Position numbers and translations under genes: made by a program. The notes beneath the pieces are model-generated. The model did not search any database. It worked only from the letters and a program-made list of their open reading frames with translations, and was not told the origin of the DNA. A stretch of DNA of 64,000 bases from Parapristionchus giblindavisi (lineage: Eukaryota > Nematoda > Chromadorea > Rhabditida > Diplogasteridae), in assembly GCA_943737045.1 (NCBI GenBank), contig CALSFV010000050.1, positions 372,001 to 436,000 of the forward strand. Direction: 5' to 3'. Within the stretch, counting starts at the first letter, position 1; every line of letters starts with the position of its first letter. Of the stretch, positions 10,301-20,416 are shown piece after piece.

Positions 10301-11933
10301 TCTTTCATGGGCTCTATCAGGGGAGTCTTATTTTATACCTTTAAACAGCGCGTTCGAATGTACAAAATATAATTATTTATATAAAATCGGAAAGTGCATG
10401 CCAGGTTCTGATTTTTTGGTTCCGACCTTATATTGCTTATCGCTATCGAGGAAAAATACTCTCGTCCATAGATCTAAAAGACATTTCTTACACTTCCCTT
10501 GTCAGACCTGACAACACCCTCTTGGAGACTGAGGAAACGACAGTTTCCAATTAGTTCGGGTGTGCCTCAAACCAAGCTGAAACTCTCCGCTCTGGAAACA
10601 CTGTCTGACTTTCTTTGCCTGCGAGAGAGTGCGGCCAGAGCGGATTGTCAAACTATTCGAGTGTTTCTTCAGTGCTGTTCAATGGCTCATACAATCTGCA
10701 TTCATTGGAGTGAACAACTTCGTCGTCGGAATTCGAGATGAACAATTCATGGTGAAAGAGGTACTATTTTATATTAACAAGGGGATGGTCGCAACTGGTC
10801 CTGGCCATATGAGATCGCAATAACATGACTAGGATCAGTTTTCGATGCTGATTACGAATCCGTTTTCAGAAAGTGCCTAATCGACCTGATTTTCGAGAAA
10901 ACCGGTATTGAAATTTGGCTTGTTAATTCGAAAAGTCGTCTAGTTTCCTTCACAAACTAACAGGATTGCATCGGAAAGATCCGGCAATGTAAGGTAAAGT
11001 ATTGGGAGAGTTTCTAGATGAGTTCACAAGCCCACCCGGACGGTTTGTGCAGGAAACCACACGAATTTCCGAATTAAAATATCGATTTCCTCGAAAATCA
11101 GGTCGATTAGGCACTTTCTGAAAACGGATTTGTAATCAGCATCGAAAACTGATCCTAGTCATGTTATTGCCATCTCATATGGCCAGGACCAGTTGCGACC
11201 ATCCCCTTGTAAGATTGTTATTATATTTAAAAAATTATTATTATTCCTTTTAAGTTCTTTTTTTCTCCCTTATAAGGTTCTCTTGGATTGAATCATTATA
11301 AAGGGACACCACGTGCTATTTAACTGCTCTGGCAATGCTCTCTCGTAGACTAAGAATGTATGCATTGCCAGAGCGGAGAGTTTCAAAATAACTCGAAAGA
11401 GATCACTGTTATATTCGAAAAAAATCAATGATAAATAAATAAATAAATAAAATAAAATAAAATAAATAAATAAAAAGGGAGCCTTTCCAGACTACTCACT
11501 ACACATCAGATCAGCTGCGGAGTGTATTTAAAGGAATGAAGCGCAATTGTGTAAGTGAACAACACGCATATGGCCTACTCCATCATATTCTTTCCAAGGT
11601 GAGTGCTCATCTTGTTTAAAAAATCAATATTATCTCATATTTACATTGATTTTTAATGAATTTTTAATGATTCTGCTTTGATTTTTATGATTTTTTCCAA
11701 AATTTTAGATCAAGAATCAATATCTCACGAAAAACGGTACTGCATGTCGTATACTAATGGATCCTGAGACTTCGAAGAACGAAATCAAGATTCAAATGTC
11801 TAAGAATCAGAAGAAACCATTCCAAGGATCCTCGCGCATCAACAATTCTTGGAACGTTTCAATGTCTAAATGTCAATGTCAAATGTCAATAGTCAATATG
11901 TTAATGTCAAATTTCAATGTCAAATGTCAATAG
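7380..11933 (+). CDS. DXO/RAI1-family (Dom3Z-like) protein, tandem paralogue 1
   Basis: Eleven exons join in phase: 7380-7463, 7514-7633, 7825-7899, 8282-8383, 8734-8871, 8949-8987, 9059-9155, 9309-9360, 10673-10760, 11491-11598, 11709-11933 (375 aa). Start MYTLKINFNDFRN follows a TTTCTAG acceptor-like site. Family landmarks: FVAWRGTF (motif I Arg), GGEVDA (motif III ExD), YEIKQTS (motif IV ExK), NNFVVGIRD (family NVVAGFR). The family removes incomplete or noncanonical RNA 5' caps and degrades RNA; nematode EOL-1 belongs here. Motif II, normally GYKFE, reads GSKYAQE, so the usual metal-binding Glu is Ala. Relative to paralogue 2 the last exon lacks one base after AAGAATC, shifting the frame and replacing the C-terminus with minisatellite-coded sequence. 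The intron 9360-10673 holds a 1-kb foldback. Confidence 0.88.
8039..8148. mobile_element. Short palindromic MITE (family P)
   Basis: Near-perfect palindrome: TACATTTGCCTTACGT on the left mirrored by ACGTAAGGCAAATATA on the right, with GCCGTAACCTCCTCCGCCG arms. A second copy is at 50066-50180. It sits in the intron between exons 7825-7899 and 8282-8383. Confidence 0.8.
8486..8698. mobile_element. Family H hairpin plus tandem AGTTTCAAATTAGCTCGG units
   Basis: A hairpin of CCGCTCTGGCAACACTC...GCATTGCCAGAGCG, followed by about seven ~20-bp direct repeats of its right arm. It is in the same intron as a simpler copy in paralogue 2 (18074-18205), so an insertion there predates the gene duplication, with later expansion here. 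Confidence 0.75.
9465..10501. mobile_element. 1.04-kb foldback element F1 with tRNA-like module
   Basis: Ends CAAGGGAAGTGTAA and its inverse, flanked by the direct repeat TCA (9462-9464 and 10502-10504). The arms of roughly 500 bp are nearly complementary. A tRNA-like segment lies in both arms: full in the right arm (about 10207-10290, minus strand, TGGTGTAGTGGTAGTG and GGTTCGAATAC) and 27 nt shorter in the left arm (9680-9722). No transposase frame. The 3-bp TNA duplication resembles PIF/Harbinger MITEs. It interrupts an older family H repeat inside an intron of the first DXO-like gene. Confidence 0.85.
10778..11209. mobile_element. 432-bp foldback element F2
   Basis: Ends CAAGGGGATGGTCGC and its inverse with a TAA direct repeat on both sides (10775-10777, 11210-11212). 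Long arms include GGTCCTGGCCATATGAGA. The terminal CAAGGG and the TNA duplication link it to F1 and F3 although the arms differ. It lies in the intron 10761-11490. Confidence 0.85.
11327..11400. repeat. Family H hairpin copy
   Basis: CTGCTCTGGCAATGCTCTCTCG mirrored by CATTGCCAGAGCGGAGAG; intronic, between exons 10673-10760 and 11491-11598. An (AAAT)n tract follows at 11429-11475. Confidence 0.75.
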
Positions 11934-12015
11934 TCAAATGTTAATACCAATGTAAAATTCTAACATAAAATGTCAATGTCAATTCAATTGTCAAATGTCA
12001 ATTTCAATGTCTAAA
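11859..12015. repeat. AATGTCAAATGTCAAT minisatellite at the 3' end of paralogue 1
   Basis: Short degenerate direct repeats of AATGTCAA begin within the frameshifted last exon and run past the stop. Paralogue 2 has the same material at 20208-20280 still inside its open frame (NVNCQLS repeats), so the array predates the duplication. From 12020 to about 12880 I see only AT-rich sequence and no gene. Confidence 0.7.
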
Positions 12016-13165
12016 TCAGCTCGAAAATGACGACGAATACTTCCAGCGTTGAAGTAGAATAATCGCCCGTCAATGAAGTGAAACCTTCTGTGATTGCAGA
12101 AGATCCTCACTAAATTATATTATTATTAATTAATTAATTAATTAATTAATACACAGAATATCTTCGCCCAATTCCCCAATAATACCAAAATCATATCTAC
12201 CCAAATCTACACATTCTGAATTTTTCTTTCACAGAAAAAACGAATATTTATTACTCCCGAAATTTTTAAATGACGTGCGAATTCTGTGGCTGCAGAAGAT
12301 CTTCGCTAAATATTATACCACGATTCAATATCCCTATTCATTCATTTTACATTGTATTACGTGTTTTTTTTTAAAACAAGTGAAGGACTTTATCATCCGA
12401 TTAGCCTATTCAAATGATACTCATATGTACTCATATATTTGTGTTTCATGATTTTCTTGATACCGGAATAAACATATCTATCACACACTGTAATACTGAA
12501 GACACGTTATTGATTATTGATTGCATACTGGAAAAATTTATATCAGTGAAAAAAACATATTCACAATGAGTTCCCAATGCGAACTTCCCATTCAGTTGTT
12601 TTCAGTTTAAACACATTTATCAAGAGTAGGACTCTGATGTGCATGGGGGGAAAGCTCTTCTTACTTCCGACAGTCCCAGAACACTGGCGTTGATCTTCAT
12701 ATGCGCGTTTTCGATTTCACAAATCCGAGAAGATCGACAGGCAGTTTGGAGATGACCGAAGAAGTTGGCTTCCCATGATGTCCTACTTCCCATTATTATG
12801 GGTTTTTCTATCACTGAAAAACGCATTCTAATGGCAACCTACATATAATATTTTTAAACAAATTATCGGCATATTCATTTGAAAGTTTTTTTTAACTTGC
12901 AAGACGACGATGATTAAATTTTTATTTAATGGTTTTCAATGTTAGCAACGATCTTATCTTTGACAGGACCTATGCTACATCATTTCAAAACGACAAAGGC
13001 AATAATTTTGAAACGTTTTCTGTTTGGTGTTTGAACTTCGTATGACTGATAAGACCATCTATCAGAGATGTAGTCAAACATGAACGGAACTGAAGTGTGC
13101 AACACGGCGGTCATGGTGTGGCAGAGAAAAGGTTGGGTCGAAGCGGAAGAGTATGCAGAACTGAT

Positions 13166-13392
13166 GCGGTGTTAAAATCTTGTAAAAGTAGATGGAAAAG
13201 TGAAAAGTAGTGTTAATTTTGTGATTGTAAAAGTAGTTGGAAAAGTAGCATAGCTTCGTAATTGACAAACTTTTACAATAAGAACCCTTCACGAGCCTGT
13301 TGGATTACTACTTTTCCAACTACTTTTACAATCACAAAATTAACACTACTTTTCACTTTTCCATCTACTTTTCCAAGAATTTAACACCACAT
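13166..13392. mobile_element. Palindromic MITE inserted in the duplicated upstream segment
   Basis: Arms such as GTAAAAGTAGATGGAAAAGTG and the inverse are near-perfect, with ends GGTGTTAAA and TTTAACACC. The equivalent place upstream of paralogue 1 (about 6737) is uninterrupted, so it inserted after the tandem duplication. Confidence 0.8.
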
Positions 13393-13444
13393 GAGAGAAC
13401 ATAGACGATACAGTGTTTTTTTGCCATTTTGAAAAGATTTCTTT

Positions 13445-14035
13445 TCGAATTGCAACTCAAAGCGATCGTAGATCAAAGATCAGAGATCAACAGGAGAACA
13501 TCACTGATCCGAAGAATATGATACAAGATAACTTTCAGACGAAGATAACTAAGAAAGTTCATAAGAAAGGACAACTGTTCTGACGCTGTCTTGAATGGAG
13601 GTCAATTCTCTCAGAGACGAAAGGATACAGTAGCAGCCAAAAGTATTCGTACCATACTTAGCAATACCATAACGTTTGACCCAAATGAGAAATCGGGCTC
13701 ATGTTTTGGCAGGATACTATAGTACTAGTGTGCATCATATCCTACCCCCGATGTTATGATTCGTCGTCGTATTATTGTGTAGTGATCCTGGAACCTCTCT
13801 GTACTTACTCAGCAGAAATTATTTCCTTAGCGGGATTTTTCTGAGACTTGTTGTTAACAGTGCATGAACAACATTTACTGACAAGGGAAGCACCAGTTGC
13901 GACGGAAACGACTCTGAAAGCGACCCATATGGGTCGTTAGGGTTGAGGTGGAGACCGCCAAAACTGTTTTCAAAAGTTGCCAAAATGTTCTGGTAATCGA
14001 TATTTTCAATGAATATTTTCAACGCATGAGCGGAT
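13445..14035. other. Intergenic, no gene seen
   Basis: Noncoding spacer upstream of the second DXO-like gene. A GACAAGGGAAGCACCAG sequence at 13872 resembles one end of the CAAGGG foldback family without a partner nearby. No convincing exon. Confidence 0.4.
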
Positions 14036-14135
14036 AAAATGCCATTACTATGTGTTCAATGAAGCTGCAGGTTTCAAACTTGGCAGAGACAATACCCCAT
14101 TTTTACATTTACATTTAAACACTTTATCGAGATCA

Positions 14136-14490
14136 ACTAAGCGGTGGGTCACCGGATCTGTAGTGACATGATATGGTTCCACTGATCCTTGTTGCGTGCA
14201 ACGTTGATAAAGCCTGGCCCGACTATCTTCACAAATTCATCCTTCCATCTCAATTCGGGTCTTCCTCTTGATCGCTTCCCTTATGGGTGCAATTCCAACA
14301 CTCTTCTCGACCATCTGTCAGGATCAAGTGAAGATAAGCGGGCAGCCCATCGCCACCGTCTCAATCTGTAGCACTGGACGAAGTCCGTCTGCCCGGTCCG
14401 TGTTCTCATCCAGTCATTCGTCTTTCTATCGAGTAATGATATTCCTAACATGCAACCCAATGAGAGATACAAAACCTGGTCTAGTATGAG
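14136..14490 (-). pseudogene. LINE-type reverse transcriptase C-terminal fragment
   Basis: The minus strand encodes a piece like the C-terminal tail of endonuclease/reverse-transcriptase polyproteins of non-LTR retrotransposons: RDKxx-DWMRTRTGQTDF, then RWRWAARLSSLDPDRWSRRV, then GKRSRGRPELRWKDEF and NKDQWNHI. One in-frame stop (TAA, near 14278-14282) lies between the HP and GKRSRGRP segments, and everything upstream (reverse transcriptase core, endonuclease) is missing. This is a dead 5'-truncated copy. Confidence 0.7.
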
Positions 14491-14582
14491 CCTGATCAGT
14501 TGAATTCTGGGAAATTTTATTTTTTCTTATTTTGAGAGGTAAGGCAGTACCTTCTCAGGTCAATTTCGATTCAATTTAAAGG

Positions 14583-14958
14583 CCAGATGTCTTCTATATA
14601 TAGTAGACGACAATATACTAGAGTTTCATGAAATTTCGTGTTTTTCGGGAAAAGTTATAATTGAAGAAAGATGGTAGAAACCAGTTTCACGCTTTTTTCG
14701 AAATTGTCTGAATTTGTCCGATTAGGCTGAGACTTTGCCAAGACAATTATCTTGAAGACGAAAGATGATCCCTACAATATAATGGCTATCGATACTCTTT
14801 TAGTCTCACAAAAATTATTTTAATTTTTTAGACGGAAAGAATAAATAATGGCCAAACTATTTTTGACCTCATTTATCCAATTATAACTTCTCTCAAAGAA
14901 CTCGAAATTTCACGAAACACTAGTAAGCTGTCGTCTACTATATATAGAAGACATCTTG
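14583..14958. mobile_element. Palindromic MITE with TATATA-containing arms
   Basis: AGATGTCTTCTATATATAGT and GTAGACGAC on the left are mirrored on the right (GTCGTCTACTATATATAG, AAGACATCT). No coding capacity. Confidence 0.75.
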
Positions 14959-15297
14959 CTGTTGAGAAGAATAGAAATTAAACTGATCATGCACTTCCTG
15001 AACTTCGAAAAATGAGAAAAATATATTTTCGAAATTTCTAAAAATTCAACCGATCGAGCTGATACTCGGTCAAGTTTTGTATTACTCAAGGAATATTATC
15101 TCTGCCAAGTTTGTAGCTTGCAGCTTCACTGAACACAGAGTTATGACCTTTTTACCCAAATTCAGGGGTGTCGGAAATTTCGATTTTCTCAGAGGAATGA
15201 ATTTACAGGATGGCTATGTTTCATAAAATAACAGAATGAAGATGAGAAGATAAAAACAATACCGTGAACATATTCAATATGGACTTTGAAGGTTTGT

Positions 15298-15397
15298 CGA
15301 GCTAATTTTACCCTCTGGCAACACTCTCTCGTATACAATGAAAGCGAGAGAGTATTGCCAGAGCGGAGAGTTTCAAATTAGCTTGAGGCGTCAGTCA
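15298..15397. repeat. Family H hairpin copy
   Basis: GAGCTAATTTTACCCTCTGG ... GCGAGAGAGTATTGCCAGAG with right end TTTCAAATTAGCTTGAGG. Located between the upstream segment and the mariner copy. Confidence 0.75.
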
Positions 15398-15512
15398 CTT
15401 TAAAGGACGGTATACCTACGAAAAGTACATGCTCAAATTCACGGAAGATCCCCATACAAAAAAGTCGTCGAACTAGAATATTTCATGGAAATCAGCAAAA
15501 ATTTTCAACGTA

Positions 15513-16799
15513 CAGGGTGCGTGATAATTACGGGCACTCGAACTTTGATCAATATCTCCCCTTAGAATGCGATTTGAGCAACCAGTTTCATACCATTCCT
15601 TATTCAGTTATTTAGTAACAAGAACATATAACTGGATTTCGATTTGCCTCCCATTCGCTTTGGAGTTAGGCCGAAAGAGCATTTCGTTTGCAATCGGCAA
15701 TTTACGGTGATTGTCATCGTCGACGGTGTCCCATACTCAGAGGAGAGCCGATTTCAGGCTGAATAGAGTCGTGTACTCGGTAGAGGATATCTTGCTCTTC
15801 AGAACCCCCCCCCATACGGCCAAGTTCATGTTATTCTTAGTTACGGGAATTTTTCATTCATTTTGAGCCATGTACGTTCTCATCACTTGATCGGTTTTGG
15901 CCTCGAATGTGTGTCTGTCTGCGCAATCCTGCTGCAGCGTCCAAAAGCGCCGACCGAAGTGAAGTGAGTTGGTCCAAGAGAGGAGTACCTCTTTCAGGAT
16001 GTGATTCACGTAGTAGTTCCTATTTGCATTTATGCATGACGTCGCAAAGACGAGAGGAATCCGACTGGTGGAGAAGAGACCCTCCTACACCATCACATTG
16101 ACAGGATACGAGGTTGACCGGTGATGCCACCTAGTTTGGTAGATTCCTAGGACTCATGGTCTATGATTATGTCGTTCAGAGTATTGAAATTAAAATCGAG
16201 GGTAAAAATTTATTCGTCAATAAAGAGCGCTGAAATGTTCGTAAATGTTACACCGGTCGAGAAAGATAGGGCATCGCATTCTTCGCAGATTGATCTGAGG
16301 ATCGTTCAAACCAAGCAGTTTACAGTACTTATATAGGTGCTGCTTCAGGCCATATTTGACGATCTTACGAATAAAGAAGTCAAAGATATCGAGCTTTCAA
16401 CCATATGGATCATGCACCGCGTGGGGTTACGGTAGATCTTATGGCGAATTATCTCACGGTTCTGGGGTGAAGTTGCGGACACCGGTGTCCCTCTTCCTCG
16501 ACGGCCACCTTTCGTGCCGAGTTCATGATACCGTCGGTTTGCGTGGTAGACGGTTCTACCGGGAAAGTTGAGTCGAAAGAAGATGTTGGCGGGCTGGACT
16601 CGATAGAGGGTCAGGATAGTAGATCTCATCGGGTTTGCCTTCACCATTGCTGACTAATTAGACTAATCGGATTGAAACCTCGAATGCTTTTATACGAAAG
16701 GTCGCACGTCATAATAATGCAATTGGTTTTGCGAAATATTGATTAGCCGCTATTGAGCAATCTGATACAATCGAGTGCTCGTAATTTTCACGCACCCTG
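15513..16799 (-). mobile_element. Degraded mariner-like transposon (1.29 kb)
   Basis: Inverted ends CAGGGTGCGTGA...GGGCACTCGA and TCGAGTGCTCG...CACGCACCCTG are each bordered by TA, the Tc1/mariner duplication. The minus strand encodes broken transposase pieces in order: an HTH region (STILTLYR, GRTVYHANRRYHELGTKGG, EIIRHKIYRNPTRC; 16345-16647), the first catalytic Asp in DEKIFT (near 16210), the second in LQQDCAQ (near 15940), then AVWGVLKSK (near 15810) and a final SLKSAL. Frameshifts and stops mean no active enzyme. Confidence 0.82.
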
Positions 16800-17055
16800 T
16801 AGAGTGGAAGTGGAACTTGTCAGCTACGGCCTTTGCGCCGAATATCACCAGGCCATCAATAAACAGATGTATGCTAGGGAAGTTCTATACCTATCCATGA
16901 TCTCTTTGCATTCAATAATTTTATTATGAAACAGATCAGATGTCAGCCTATTCCTTATAACAATCAAATATCGATTTGCCAAAATCGATTGGATGGAAGA
17001 AGGGTCACTTCCTATCCAGTCGTCTTTTCTCTTTCACTATGTTTTGGCACTAGTA
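16800..17055. other. Upstream flank of the second DXO-like gene
   Basis: AT-rich noncoding sequence. The match to paralogue 1 resumes at about 17045 (GGCACTAGTAATGTATACTC). No separate feature seen. Confidence 0.4.
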
Positions 17056-20000
17056 ATGTATACTCTAAAATTCGACTTCAATGATTTTCGCAACAAACGA
17101 GTCTCCATCGTCGGCCATAAACCTCTCTCAAGACACTCGGTATTTCATTTTTTCCCTTTTTTCATATAATATAAAGCATAATTCAGGTCGGGAAAGATTG
17201 TAAAATGATTAAAGATGATGAGCGTTATGCTCCAATATTAAGGACTATATATCCAACTAGTATTAATACTTCAGTAGGATTCAATGTCAAAAAGACCTTC
17301 AAACTGGTATGTTTTATTCATTCATTTATTTGTTTTGATAAAGTTAAATGAAACAAAATGTTTAAAAAGATAAAAAGTATGATATTCTTTCTCATTTTAC
17401 TTATATCATCTTTATCACATATCATCTTATCTTATATCATCACTCTTTACATTTGCGTAATTATTGTATAAATTTTAAAGAATCGTGATGATAAGAATGG
17501 TCTTAAGCGCCTATTGGAATTTATTTGGACTCAACCCGGAAAGACGATCAAGGAGGTTTGTGTTTTTTAAAAAAAATTTGTTCTTTTGTCGTGTAATATT
17601 CCAATAAATATTCAACAAATGAAAATTAATCAAAGTATTGTGACTGAGTTTTGTGATTTAGACTCAAATTTTGTTTAAAAGATATAATGCATGTTTGTTT
17701 TAGAAACACGAAAAAGACAATATAGAACCGCTGTAGATATTTCTAACATCTCATACAATTTGATCATCGGTATCTAGGCCAAAGGCCGAAACACCAATCA
17801 CGTTTCTCTAGCTTATATCACTATGATTAGACTATCCAAATTATATTTTTGAAAATTTTAATTTTCAAATATACTTCCAGGCTGCTCATGGGGCTGATTT
17901 CGTTGCCTGGAGAGGAACGTTCAAAAGAATCTGTTATTTCTTCAGACACTTTCCCACTGTCGATCGTCAAGTCAAATTGGAGGTACACTTTTTACATTTC
18001 TTTGTTGACCTGGCATGCGTTTTGACAACAAAATACGAAAAAGTTATGCAATTTGCTTTAATTTAATGATTTACCCGAGCTAATTTTACTCGCCGCTCTG
18101 GCAACACTCTCTCGTAGACAAAGGAAGCGAGAGAGCATTGCCAGAGCGAAGCATTTCAAATTAGCTCGGATAGTTTAAAATTAGATCGGAGAGTTTCAAA
18201 TTAGCTTTACTAACAAATTAATTTTCCAATTTCAGATTCATGCATGTAGAGTGGGGGATGTAATCTTTCTCAAAGAAGTCGTCGTACCGTCGGAAAAGAA
18301 GAAAACCGAAGAGCTGAAAAAGATTGCATACAGTGGATGTAAATATGCTCGAGAAATAACTATAAACGATAATGTAAGCTGGTTTAAAGTGACACCCTTT
18401 GGAACTCTCAGCATTTTTGTTAATTCTGATTTTATTTATTTATTTATTAATATAATTATTTTTTTAGATCAGTATGAGCCCTTATGATTGCGATGAGTTC
18501 TACGAGGTGAGGTTCTATCGAATATAATTGTAACTTTCATGGTTTTTATTTTTATTTATTTATTTATTTACTCATTTATTTATTTATTTATCATACATCA
18601 TACATACATATGTTTCAACAAGTGAAATACGATTTAAATTTAAAAAAAAAGGGTTTACCATTATAGGTCATAGGAACGTGCCTACTCGAACATAAGATGG
18701 ACAAGTCGTATGTTCTATTATGTGGAGGAGAAGTCGATGCCTTAAATAGAACGATTAAAAGTGGTGAGCATTTTTAATAAGAGAATGTTACCCATGGTAA
18801 AAAAATTAGATGAAAAGAAATCGGAGAGAAGTTGTCCATGAAAAAAAAAGTTACAAAAATGTCCCCAAAAAGATTCTCGTGAAATTACAATTTAGAGTAA
18901 TTTCGGCACTAGGCCGGATGAGAATCATGGAATGAGAATTTGTTTGCATATGAGAGACAAGCGCTAATAAATAGACAAAGCATGGAAATTGCCCTCATCC
19001 ATTCCACGTTTTCCATCCGACCTAGTACCGAAATTTCATTATTCAGGTGGAACCATGTACGAGATAAAGCAGACTTCGCAGAGCATTTCTCCCTCCAAGT
19101 AAGATCATTATTCCCTCATTGTGTGCGAGAGAGTACGGTAGTGTGCGGAAGTGGGATTGTGCGAGAGAGTGAGGCCAGAGCGGAAGTTAGATTGTGCGAG
19201 AGAGTGTGGCCAGAGCGGAAGTTTGATTGCGCGAGTGAGTGTGGCCAGAGCGGAGGGTTTACCATTATCTTGTGTGATCTTTCTTCGTCTGCGAGAGAGT
19301 GTGGTCAGAGCGGATTGTTTACAATCACTTTGTGTGATACTTTAAAAGGCACACCCCGAGTTAATTTTACTCTCCGCTCTGGCAACACTCTCCCACTTTC
19401 TTCGTCTGGGAGAGAGTGTGGCCAGAGCGGAGAGTCAAATTATTCTGGTTTCTTCAGTGTTGTTCAATGGCTCATTCAAACTGCTTTCATTGATGTCAAC
19501 AATTTTGTCGTCGGAATTCGAGATGATCAATTCGTGGTGAAAAAGGTACTACTCGCCATCGTTTCTATTTCTTCCTCATATACTTTTTCTTGGATTTAAC
19601 GATTATTTTTTTAATATTTATTTTAGTTACACTATTATTTTATTCTATTTATTTATACGAACAATACTTTATTTAAAAAAAGTCTTCTAAATATTCCCAA
19701 TGTAATACTTTGGCTTCTACTTATTTTATCACTCGGATTATCAATGATTTCACCTTTAAAATTTCCTTTAAATTGTAAGAAACGATAAATATTTATTCAT
19801 TTATAATGATGAGTCTTTTCAGACAGCGCATTACACGTCAAATGAGCTGCGGAGTGTATATAAAGGAATAAAAAATAATAGTATAAGTGAACAACACGCG
19901 TATGGACTCCTCCACCATATTCTTTCCAAGGCGAGTGTTTTTCTTGTTTGATAAATCAATATTATCTCTTTTTTTCCATTGATTTTTAATGAGTTTGCAT

Positions 20001-20416
20001 TATTTTTTTAATGATTCTGCTTTGATTTTTATCATTTTTTTCCAAAATTTTAGATCAAGAATCAATATCTCACGAAAAACGGTACTGCATGTCGTATACT
20101 AATGGATCCTGAAACTTCGAAGAACGAAATCAAGATTCAAATGTCTAAGAATCCAGAAGAAACCATTCCAAGGATCCTCTCGCATCAACAATTCTTAGAT
20201 CGTTTCAATGTCAATTGTCAACTGTCAAATATCAATGTCAACTGCCAATTGTCAATGCCAAATATCAATTGTCAAATGACAATCGAAAAGAAAATGACGG
20301 ATACTTCCCTAGTTGAAGTAGAAAAATCGTCCATTAATGAAGTGAAACCTTCTATGATTACATCTCTAAATATTATTATTTTAATTATTATTATTATTAT
20401 AATTATTATTTATTAA
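17056..20416 (+). CDS. DXO/RAI1-family (Dom3Z-like) protein, tandem paralogue 2
   Basis: Exons: 17056-17139, 17187-17306, 17481-17555, 17881-17982, 18236-18373, 18468-18506, 18667-18763, 19047-19098, 19458-19545, 19823-19930, 20054-20416 (421 aa). Exons 1-10 have exactly the same lengths as in paralogue 1. Landmarks: DFVAWRGTF (motif I), GCKYARE (motif II position, Glu displaced), GGEVDA (motif III), YEIKQTS (motif IV), NNFVVGIRD. Exon 19823-19930 uses a GC donor (AAG|GCGAGT) where the paralogue has GT. The last exon keeps the frame that paralogue 1 lost, then runs through NVNCQLS-type repeats and ends in a run of isoleucines encoded by an ATT microsatellite. The predicted role is RNA 5'-end processing or decay, but activity is uncertain because of motif II. 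Confidence 0.88.
18074..18205. repeat. Family H hairpin copy
   Basis: CCGCTCTGGCAACACTCTC...GAGCATTGCCAGAGCG with AATTAGCTCGGATAG repeats, in the intron orthologous to that holding 8486-8698. Shared position implies insertion before gene duplication. Confidence 0.75.
18905..19034. mobile_element. MITE family M, copy 1
   Basis: Inverted ends AATTTCGGCACTAGGCCGGAT and ATCCGACCTAGTACCGAAATT with a conserved core GCATATGAGAGACAAGCGCTAA. The same core and ends occur at 30766-30897. Lies in the intron just before exon 19047-19098. Confidence 0.8.
19125..19440. repeat. Cluster of family H half-units
   Basis: Five or so GCGAGAGAGTGTGGCCAGAGC units in direct orientation followed by one full hairpin starting GGCACACCCCGAGTTAATT. 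It fills the intron before exon 19458-19545 and opens a long spurious frame. Confidence 0.75.

Larger units (their letters stand above)
14041..15146. mobile_element. Outer inverted-repeat unit containing nested elements
   Basis: About 55-bp inverted arms: GTGTTCAATGAAGCTGCAGG with CTTGGCAGAGA on the left, TCTGCCAAG with GCTTCACTGAACAC on the right. Between them sit a LINE fragment and a second palindrome, suggesting sequential nesting. Confidence 0.55.
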
